A stretch of DNA of 64,000 bases. Source: Nectonema munidae (taxonomy: Eukaryota > Nematomorpha > Nectonematoida > Nectonematidae). The notes under the pieces are model-generated. The model did not search any database and had not been told where the DNA came from. It saw only the letters and a program-made list of their open reading frames with translations. Positions 45,901 through 57,900 of this stretch are shown here, piece by piece. The stretch spans positions 62,001 to 126,000 of the forward strand of contig JAUIRK010000360.1 of NCBI GenBank assembly GCA_030549495.1. Direction: 5' to 3'. The first letter of the stretch is position 1. Each line of letters starts with the position of its first letter. Made by a program: the position numbers and the translations under genes.

Positions 45901-48900
45901 ATCATTTGAATCTCATCATTCCTTTTTTTTTGGTTTATAATTTTTTTGTGTTTGTCTAAATAAAAAATCATTTGAATTAAGACATAGTTGGTATCGTTTG
46001 TCATAACTTGTATTCATGAATGAATCCGATTAAAATTAAAGACCCTTTAAATTAAATAAACCATTTGAGGAACAGAAATTTAAGACAAATCGTGTGCTTT
46101 TATTCAATAGAATTTTATATATTTAAAGCACACGATTCCCGTTTCTTGGGACATCAGTGTCAGAATGGTCTTCAAAGGGTTAAAAACTAAAAGATTCAAA
46201 AGAAATAAAATTCATTATTTCCAAAAACAATAAATAATGCTATCAAACCCTTTCGGACACGATCAGACACCGGTGTCCAATGAAATAAAAATCGTAAGTT
46301 ACTTAGGGTATATAAAACTCACTGAAAAAGAAAAACAGATTAATAATTTTAGAAAACCAATGTCTGAAAGGGATAAACTAAAAACTTATCTGAGTTAAGC
46401 TGAAAGCTTCCTTTGAAAAAATATGAAAAGTGCAAATTTCATTATGGACAACCACAACAATACTACCAGAACAATTTTATAGATCTAAAAGTTATTTATC
46501 AATGTAATTATTATATATAACAAAACTTTTCAATATTCAACCTGAGAAAAATACTAAAGTAAAACTTAAATGTAAACACTTTACTAATGAAAGAACGATG
46601 TCATCAATAATGTGAACAATTTAGCAGCATACACAAGATGTAAACGGAAACACGAATTGGGAATGGTACCCCATAAATCTTTTTATAGAGATATCAAAAT
46701 TTATCTTTATAACACTTTAGCTAACATAAAAATTTGAAGGAAAGAGGCGTAAAAATGCATTCGCATTTATATTGCATGAAGCGTTTGTTAACATCAAACA
46801 CATACTATCGCTTTGAAGACAACATCATGGATTAGAAGTAGACATTTTAGTATAGCTATTCTGTATCAATAGTTTGTTCAATAGAAGCAAAAACTATCTA
46901 TAAAATTTTTGATTTGCAATACCCACGTTTTAAATATTTCTCTAGCTTAACGCTTTCTGTATTTGATATTCATATAACCCATCGTACTCTTTGTTCAAGA
47001 AAGGGTTCCGCTATTGAAGTATCATCAGTTACACTCCGAGTGTCCAAATTAAACTTTGGGAGTATTTATGTTCTCAATGGGTTTTGAAATGGTGGCCAGT
47101 TTTTTCGAGCGAATCATTCTACTCTTTTACAGCAGCCACGAGATCAAGAAATCGTTATTGACTAAAAAAGGATAGTAAGAAATGTACTTACTGGTATGAA
47201 AAATCCCGATATATTAGTAATTAAAGCAACAAAAAAACGATCTTGATTTTAAAAGTTAAAAAAGTACAGGTGCAAAAATAGTTCTTAAACATTACAAACA
47301 GTTTACACTTTACTTTTTTTACACTTACAATTTTTTTTGAATAATTTGAAAATATGAGCTTCATTGAAGATGATTTTACTAAAGCCAACTTCAAAAACTT
47401 CTTTCTTAAAAAAAACTAAAGTTAACTTCCTGTAGAGTAGATGAAAATTTAAATCATGAGGGGCAAAATTTCTTTATCCCATTGTGAGCACACGACGATT
47501 TAAAATTTCCTATTTCGGACTCTAAATTTTATTTGAATACTGAGTTGCAGTGGCGAATCCAGGATCCCCCACTGCCGAGTTGTGCAAGTTTTTGTTAGCT
47601 ACACTAAATTTAGGGATTGTTTACTATCCCTTTGACTTTATTCAGTTTAATAAAACTATTATAAATAAGCTTTATAAGAAGAAAGAAAGCGTATAATACA
47701 GGTAAAAACATTTGCAAAGCGTTAAAGTTGAATACATTAGCTATTTTATTCACAATTTGTTTTTCTTTAACTTAAATTTCGCCTTTTTAATCTGACTAAC
47801 AACTCCTTGCTGCAACTTTACAATGTGAATGACACATACACGCATACCTTTAAAATTAGCGTTAAAAATTATAAAGTAAGAGAATCAAATCCTCTCATAA
47901 ATTTGACAAGAATATTAAATACAAGAAATCACTGGATTAGATGGAACTTGCGGGAGGATCGAAAGGGCCTTGTTCTCCGTGTCCAGTAGATAGTTAAACC
48001 CTGTATATTACAAGTAATTACTTTTTGAAGGAAGTATAGCTTTTCAATCAATAATTACTACGATGATGAAGACAGTAAGGACATACAGGTGTCTGGTTCC
48101 AAAACTGTTCATAGTTTGGGTCACCAAACTACGGCTCGCGGGCGAGAATAGGCCCTCGAGATCTTTTTGTCCGGCCCGCAGTCAAATACTGAAACAGTGT
48201 TGCTGATGATTTGTTTATTTTTTATACTATATGTAATCATCACTGTGTTATATATATCATATATTATGCATAATTATTTTTTGTCTGCAATTATATATCA
48301 TTATGCTTTTGTGACGTATTTAACTATACGGATATATATATATTTTGAATATGATACACCGGAAATGCTTTCAGAAAATGCAATTTTCTTCAAATTTTCT
48401 GCATTTCTGCAGAAAATGCGTGCTTTCAGAAACGCTATGATCTTCAATGGCATCGGCTTCGGTGCGTCACGGTTGATGGTGGCCTAAATATGGCAGGAAT
48501 AAGAAAAGGCTTGGTAGGGCGCATCCAGACTAAACTGGAAGATCTTCATTGTCCAAAGCTCTTTTCATGCACTGCATTATACACCAGCAAACACTCTGTG
48601 CAAAGCAATTGGATATATCTTGTGTGCTTAATCCAATCACAAGTGTCGTCAACTATATCAGAAGTCACGCGCGCATTCATCGACAGTTTCAAGCTTTTTT
48701 TGAAGAACTTGATTCTATTTTTATGTTTTGTCTTACTACACAACAGTAAGATAGCTTAGTTGCGGAAAACTCCTATCTCGTTTTCATAAACTTCGAAAAG
48801 AAATTAAAAAAATTTTAACTGAAAAAAACAAATTTAATGCACAATTTTCAGATTCTTCATGGTTATCAAAATTGTCATTTTTGGTTGACATCACAAATCA

Positions 48901-51900
48901 CATGAATGATTTAAATTTAAAGTTGCAGAAACAAAATAACCTCATCTGTGATTTATGCAAAATAATTACAGCATTTCGAAGAAAATTGTCATTGTTTAAA
49001 ACACAATTTGAAAAGAGAAACTTCTCGCATTTCAGAATTTTCAAGAGTTTTGCGCTGAAAATGTGGAACACGTTGATCTCGAGTTTCACAAAAACATTCT
49101 TTATAACTTACATACAAATTTTTCCCAGCGATTTGCTGATCTTGACAAAATAAAAATGCCATTCTCCTGCTTGAAAACCCCTTTGACTGAGACGTTGACA
49201 ACATGCCAACATATCTACAACTTGAGAGTGTTTTTTAATTTAAAAAAGTTTGCGTCAGGTATGGCTTCAGTTTTTGGAACAACGTACAAATGTGAGCAAA
49301 CTTTTTCGAAAATGAAGTATGTGAAGCCAACGCATCGAACAAAGTTGACTGACGACCATTTGAAGGCAATTCTCATGATTGGAGGTGCCAAAATGACATT
49401 AACAGTATTTTGAAAGCGAAACACCAGTTTCATAAATCTCATTGTTTCTACTTTATTCTTTTTTATACATATTTTTTTGTTTTTACGCATCTATAAATAA
49501 GCCACATACCTGTCTAGGTTTTGTAGACCTCTAGTGTGATCTGTATCAAAAAAGTATTTATCCGGCCCGCGATTGTCTATGGGCCCTTTTTGTAAAAACT
49601 TTGGTGACCCTTGGTTTAGAAGTTAAATCTAAATGAAATATAAGGATAATCCGTGAGATTTGACACATCCAGCTAAAAAATGTTTGAAAACGTGTAAGCA
49701 CTAAAGATGAAAATGCAAATATTTACCTGCTATTTTATGCAGTTTAATTCTTTTATTTTTGTGACTTTTAGTTTTTTTTGAGATATGTCCATTATTCACA
49801 CAATTTTCATTTTCTAAAACAAATAAAGAATATAGCTCATTGAATATCTTACACTTCGCGACTTAATTTTTTCCAATAATTATTTAAATAACTAGCTAGC
49901 TAATAACGCCTTTAAAATTAAATTTGACAATAAATTTTAAATACAAAAAATGTTCACAATTCTAGGTTTCGTAGTTGTCGAATAAATTTAATCTAGACTC
50001 GGGACGATATCTGGTTCGGATTGGTGAGGAAATCCCATTTTGTAGATGAGATCTCATGTTTTCTAATGCTTAAACATTATGAGCCCACTAAAAAAGTTAG
50101 ATAAACTAACTAAACCTCACCTAACTACATATGTGTTTTTCAAAACATTTAAAATCATGTCATAAGTAGAAGGATGAAATATATTGTCAAAATAGAATAT
50201 GCAGTATATTGAGATTCGTATGAAAAATTTGATAAAAAACGGATTTAATAAAAATAAGAAGAAAAGAATAACACACTGCGTGTTATACACGCAGTAGAAT
50301 AATAGGATAACTTTGTGAGAGACTATCTATATCATTTAATATCTTTTGCACAGAAAGGAGTTATTAAAGGAATGAATGAAAGCTTCATAAATTATTTTTT
50401 GCGATCAAACCTATGATCTAAAAAAGCTTTAACCTCAAAAAATTCAGCATAACTTTATGAAGTTCAGTTAGTGTTATTTCCAACGAATATTTTAAATACA
50501 AGTTTTTTTTGAAACATTTGGGTCTAAGAGTGTAACGTTACCCTTTCAGACCGAGACAGACACCAGCGTCGTGCACTTTAAAATTGATTGAAAAAATAAG
50601 CAGAAGTGTAGTTTTCAAAAACCTCGATATTAAAAGGTTAAAACGTTTTTTTAAAAGTCCAAATAAAATTTTTTTTTTGATAAAACATGGAATGCCTTAT
50701 AATAAATAATTAAATTTGTTCCAATGCAAATCCAAAAAATAAGACAAATTTTAGATAAAATTGGAGGTCTGACAAGATCATAGGAGACATCAAAATATAA
50801 AGAAAAGTATATGAATCACGACAAAGCATATGGTAATTTTGTCACTCCTTAATTACAAAATTTAAAAATGTTACTTCCAGGTAAATTTTAAAAAAAATGT
50901 GCACACCCTTTTTAAGAATATGATATGTAGATAATATAAAAAATTTCATAGAACTTGAGCAACATATGCCACTATACTTTTGAAATTTAGTCACGTGATC
51001 ATTCGAATCACGTATCATTAGAAGTTCTGTTAATAGAGATTGTTATAGACACAGTGACTATTGATTTTATTTTCATTTAAAAAAAGTGAATGTCATTTAA
51101 CTTACGATAATTTTGATATCAAATAAATACCTGTGTTGGTGATAGTCTCAGGATGGGAAAAAGAGGTGAAATAGTCTATAAAGGTTTTATAGATGGAGTC
51201 AGCAAACGGCAAAAAAAGAGACTTCAATTTATCTGACAGCAGGTACAGGAATTTGAATAATACAAATTTTCTTTGAAAACTTGTCTCCTCTCCATTTTCG
51301 GTATTTTCATCATTCACGTTTTGGGCGAAGCCTGTTGCCCAATCAATCAACTAAATCATAAATTTTAAAAGTACAGAATTAGAAATAGTAGGGAAGAATA
51401 AAATTTTAAGATTTCATAAATTTCATTGGAAAATTTTTTTTACTATTGAATGAGAGATGATTGAGTTTTAGCAGAGGAAGCGGAAGAGAAAAACAGAGGA
51501 GACAGAAAGAGAAATAGAATCACTATTACAGAAGAAGATGAGAAAATCTAGTGGATCATCAACATGTGTTTGCTCAAAAATACTACAAAGAGGAGACACT
51601 GTGATAAACATTGCTTACTTATTGTGTGCATATTGAAGCAATTTATTATTATTATTTAGCTCTCACGCATCGTCTGTAAAATATGTTCGATAGGAAAAAT
51701 GCGATCATCATACAAGTTTTATAAACAAGCAGCAACTCTTACTTATAGAAAATTATTGAGGGGCATTGTGAAAGCACATTGGAATAATAGTAAGCATTTT
51801 TGTATCTTTTATATATCATCAGCTTAATCTTATCAAATAGCTATATATAAGGGGCATCTCATAAAAGAGGCTTCTGGCCTATAGAACCTCGCGCAAAACA

Positions 51901-54900
51901 CAAAATTTACGTAAAAACGCAGAGGACATCAAGTATTTTGATACAAAACTCCCTGAACTCTTTGAGGACCAGCGTTAAACCAGTGTAGCCATGAAAGAAG
52001 ATGATTATAAAAATTTTGCTCTTCAAAGATATAAAACAATGAGATCTGCCTCCTTTAAAAAGAACGCAAATTATCTTTAACATGCGCACATGGTATACCT
52101 GTTTCTCTTCTTTTCTTTATTTATAAAAAAATAAATAAGAAATATTTTTTTAAAATTTTTTTCCTGATGATGATTTCGACAATTAGATGAAGAATTTAGA
52201 AGAAATTAGTGAAAATAAATACATCAAGTACATCTTTTTTTATATATAAGAAACTCCATTTTCGGGATCAGGCCTCACGTTGACAAGGCGGTTGCACGGG
52301 AGTACTAAAGGGGAAGGGAGCAGTACGCCCCGGGAGCAGAATTCATTTGTATTAATATATCATGAATAAAAATTTAATCGATATATTTACGACCTAAAAC
52401 AGTAATGTGCTAAACACTTTTTATTCCAATTTTCCATACCCATATGCCTGTATTATTATGTTTTAGTCTTTTTGAAACGGTATTTAAAAATTTGAGGGGC
52501 GGCAAAATTAGCATCCACCGCGGGCTGCATTAAAGATAAATAAGCCAGTAGGTAGTTGCTTAGCATAATTTTTTTTATTAAATTATAAAAAGTGAGGCTC
52601 ATTTCTTGGGAAAGGGAGAAATGAAGGCGATGCTTACAATCCCAAAAATTTTGCAAGAGATTCATATGAGGGCTAAGCAAGTTGGTCAATTTTGACCCAA
52701 TATGATACCGCCATTACAAACTCAGTTGTCTATAAAAAAAAAAAGGTCTATAGAATAAAACATCCAAAGCAAAAACATATGTTGTACATATTTAAACATA
52801 CTTTTATTATGTTAAAAATGGAACTTAAAAGTAGAATATAAAGAAATGAAAAAGACATACCCTTAGGAGCAGTGGTTTAAAGGATTCTTCAGAGAGTTTG
52901 AGAACAAAAGAAAAGAGAGCATTTATAAGCAGTGAATCAATTCCCTCATCCTGGGATTCTTGCTAGAATAAAATGGATAGTTAACAAGTTTGAAGTGGAC
53001 ACAAAAAAGGACGCTCCAATTATTATTCAGTGCGTACATGTAAATTGCTGTATACATATTTATTTTCTTATTTTATGAATTCTCCCAATAATTTTGACAA
53101 TATTCGACCTTCGGTCAGGGAAGAATATAGAAAAAAATTTTACATCCGCTGGAGTTTATAGAATCTTTTCTCTAAAACGAGGTTAATCTGCAGGGTTTCC
53201 AAAAGAGGGCTATACCTTGATAAAATTTTCAAGTTTAAGTCTACGTGTTTAATGAAGAAATCGTGACTCATTTAAATTTCCTGTCAAAAACTATTTAAAA
53301 GTATTTTCCTACAAGAGCAATATATACTTCTCAAAAATGGAAGCTTAATCCCTGTTCTTTCAATTGCGAAAAAATGCCAATTTTTCAAAAAATATCTCAT
53401 ATAATTGCCTATAAGTCGCGTTTTTAAAATGCAATTTGAAGCTAAAACTTAGGAAGCTTAATGGTTTGTATCAAGGTAGTGTATTTGCTAAACTTTGTGA
53501 AATTTAGCAATGTTCATTGCATTTGGAAGAATATACTTATGCGCGTCAGGCAAATTAAAATGCGTTCGAAAAGAATATTTAAAAAAGATGACGGGAAGGA
53601 CTAGCTTGATAAAATTTAAATGGTTATGAGCGCACATGGGTTGCACAAAGTAGGTACTCCAGCACATTTATATGCTCAAATAGAGGAGGAGGAAGCTATT
53701 GCCTTGTTTATTATAATACATGAGTAAAAATGAACAAACCTGTACGAATGGATATTTAGAGAGCCAGGTGAAGTATGTATCTTCAAGCTTTTTTGAACAA
53801 AGTGTAACACTATCTGGAGTTTGCTTAGAGAGGTAATGGGAGAAAAAGAGGAAAATGTGGGAAAGATTATTAAGAATTTGAGAGGCTTCGCTTGCACATA
53901 ACAAGGAGTCAGAAGACATTTGAATAGCACTGACAACAATTCTGCATTCACAATGAGAAGAAATTTGCTCAATTAGATTGAGTAATTCGACATCCAAATC
54001 ATGGATGGGTTTAAAGTATTGATTGCACTCCATCTCCTTTTTCTTGGAAGAAAGGCTACTTCTAATAAAGGCATACGCGGTAAACACGTCCGAATTATAA
54101 GGCTGGAGAAGATCAGCGAATTGGCTGTATAGTTTAGACGCAACTCTAACAACACACGACAGAAGAAATAGATAGGAAGTATTATTGAAGTCAGCATGGG
54201 CGTGACTGCCAAGCATTGCAGCGAGGATGGGAACAATTGAAGGAATGAATGGAATGAAGTTCAATTGAATGAGAGTAGGAATTTCATGGACAACGAGCAA
54301 GGTGTGGGACAGGAGTGAAGGCATCAACTCACAATGCCTGGTTTGGAAAGGTGAAGACCATGTGGTGATGGGATGCAGGCGCAGCATAAAATCCGATAAG
54401 AGTGAGAGCATTGGCGCAAAATGAGAGGAAGACATTGCGGAGATTTTTTGCTTGATGCTTGCAGATATTGAATCACCATCATTAGTGGCATTGCTTGGCA
54501 GACTCAGTTGATTCATCGAATCGAGCAAAGTTTTGAGCGTGTGAAGGGATGCCCTGGTGCACTCCAGCATTTCAATATCAACTGTCTTATGTTTAAGGTC
54601 TGCTTCTTTCTTGCTTTCCCTTTTGGATTGACGTTTTTTAGAAGAAGCATCTTTTGAAGTTAAGGAGGAAAGTTCAGCGTGGCATTTAGAAATGAGAGAA
54701 GTGATTGGTTCAAAAATATTCTCAGACAAGGAAGTGTGAAATGATACTGTTTTTTGAGAAATATCATCATCGATTGAGGAGATGATAAAAGAATCGATTA
54801 TTTCGAATATTTTAGTTTTAACACGGTATGATACTTCTTCTTTGGTTATAAGAGAAATTAGACAGAACAAAAAAGTAGATGAAAAAAACACAGTGCCCAA

Positions 54901-57900
54901 TTTTTGAAGAACAAGAAGAAAAGTATGATTGATCAAGGTCCAGAAAGCCGGTTTGCATGATAAAGTAGCTGTAGCTGTTGATCCAATGAGACCCGATGTA
55001 AAGATTATTAACTGTAAAAGATAATGAAGCATTTGTGATATATCTGATGTCAATTCAGTGTTTTCGTCCTTATTCAGCAAATGTTTGGTGCGAAAAGAAT
55101 GCTTAACCTTTTTACGAAAAACTTCGCTCGAAAATAATTCATGCAAAAATTTAACACATAGAAATATAAGCTGTCGGTTTTCTTTAGGCGTCTGCAAAGT
55201 TTCGGTATTTTTATTATGAAACAGGATTAAATGTGGAGTTATGTGATGAGGCAGGGAGTCGGGAAAGAGAAGGTATTTAATATAAACCAGGATATAGGAC
55301 AATGCAAAAATTTGTTGTTTAAAGGAGTAGCGATTGAATAACTTGACGCACAACGACGAATAAAGTGTATCCTTAGGTGAGTTGCTTTCCTCAAAGCTAC
55401 CTCGTTGCTTACATGCATCACCCAAAATCATAACACTCAATATCCACAAGTAAGTAACATTTTTTTCGTTAGCAATCATGCACACAGTTGACAAGTTGTC
55501 AACCAATTTTTGAAAAAGAGATTCAACAGTCTCAAGGCTTAAATGCGAAATAACAGGAAGAAAAATGCGGAGAATAACAATACTCTTTGCAATCACCATG
55601 TGATTGTCTGAAGGGTGAAGCTTTACGAAAGCTGGAATAATGACTTCTATGGCATCCTCAGCTATCACTGATGAATACACTTCACCATTTCTAGTGATGG
55701 CATCCGCTAAAAGAGTGAAAAGATGGATCACATGCTCCCCAATTTTGTTAGGAAACAAGGGCGCAATTGATGAAATAAGATTGAAGGCAGCGTAATGAGT
55801 TTGTTTACTCGTCACACACTTATCTATACAAAGAATAACACTGTCAAAATCAATACACTTTAAAAGAGGTTTATCATTCCTTGAAGTTAACGTTAAATCG
55901 CTAGACAGCGCTTCTTCATTTTGATTGGTGTAGATTGACAAAATCAACTTTTGGAGAAGAACAAAGAGAAACTGATAACAAGTTTCTACCGTATTTTCTA
56001 GCTCACACTTCTGTAAGAGAAAATTGAGACAATAGACGCCATTGAAAAGAGTAGATATGACATAAATAGAAGCAAAATTATTCAAGTTCTTGCAAGAAAT
56101 TAAAGCATCGATTGCAACATTTACATATGATAGATTTATATTTGAAAAGTCTTCAATTTTCACCTTTTCTTTTTCAATATTCATTTGAGCATTGAAAGGA
56201 AGTTGGCGTAATTTTTTCATAGAAGATTGTTCAAAGCTATTCAATATTTTTTTAATCATAATGTCTTCAAGAAGTAAACAGACGAAATTGGAAGAAAAAG
56301 ATAATGAAATAAGGGCATCTCGAATCAATGATCTCATCAAGGCATTTTCATAGGCGTCTAAAGCCAGTTGGCACAGCTTTTGAAACAAAGACAATTGGTA
56401 ATGCAACTCAGGTAGATTGTTAAAAAAAGATTCTGTGATTTGAAAAAGTACTGATTCTAAAATTTCATGGCTAAGAAAGGAATTTTCACCCCCCTTATTC
56501 GAATTCAATAGAGAAATGAAAGAGTTAAAGTTTTTGTTTGTTAAAAGACCGACGGATTTTTCATTAAAATACAAAAGTAATGCCTTAATAATGTCACGTT
56601 GAGCGTTCAAGTCGTGGATTGAGGATGAAGATAGACTATCGAAAAAGTGAAAAGAAGCTGCAAATACTTCCATAGATTCAATACAAGAAACAACTCTCAA
56701 ACTCAAAACCTGTAACGATGTGAACCGATAATTCGGAATAAAAAGGTAAACTTTCAATAATTTACAAAATTCTTCATCTTGTGTTTTGAAAATTCTATTA
56801 AGGCATTTTAAAGCATGTGATGAATCGCTTAAAATTTCATCAGAATTAGATGATATTTGTGTTACAAGATTTGAAATAATGGGTATATCCTTCGCATCAA
56901 CGTGCGAAAGAAATTCAAGACACTTTTTTCTAACAAACTTGTGCTCAGCAAACAGAAGAGATAAAAGAGACAAAAAAGATACAAAATTGGAAGAGTACAA
57001 AAAGTCGGTCGAAAGATTATTATTATTGAGAAAGTGTAGCAAAAGTTTAAAATTGATTTTATGAAGGTACTTTCCCACAGACCAACAATTAGTATTATCA
57101 TTAAAAAAGTGCAGATTACCAGATGAAAGAAGAAGAGTGTTGATTAAGAGAGCAAGCAAAAAGTCGTTTGACTTATTTGAAATAGCTTTCAATAACTTCT
57201 TATACAACTCAAAGTATAAAAAGCATGACTTAAATTTGAAGAAATTTTTCTTGATGCAGTTCAAAGAGGCAAATTGAAGAAAGATGAAGAATTTAGAAAA
57301 TAAATGTAAATTGCAGAATGATACCTCCGTGACTGAAAGTATTAAATGTTCGATCAGTAAATTCAAATTAAAAAAGCTTATATATGATGCGTTGAGTAAT
57401 AATGGCAGCCCGTTTACAAACTCCATTTTTGAGGTAAAGTAGAAAATTTTAAAAATATCCTTACATTGAATAACACTCACAATGGATAAAAATTCAATTT
57501 CCGTGAAACCCTTTTTTAAGACATCGAAAGATTTAGCAAGAGACAAAATTTCGTTATTAAAAAACTTTTGAACCAAATTGCTGTTTAATTTCTTTGATGA
57601 GATCAATATGTACAATGATAAGCCTTTAAGAAAGCCAAGAAAAAAGTTTTCAGCAGAATCTTTAGCGGAAATATCATTAAATATATCAGTGAGGGAAGAA
57701 ATTATTTTATTTGGATCAATAGGTAAATTATAAATGTCTTGAGAAATGCATTTAAAAAAGGAAGAGCATGAAGATTTAATTGAGAACAAGTTAGCCAAAT
57801 TGTGCACTTTACAAGAAATTCGAAATGATTGGAACAATGGAAAATTTAAAAATATTTTAGAATCAAGGATATACGACTCAATTTGTTCACTTTCACCCTT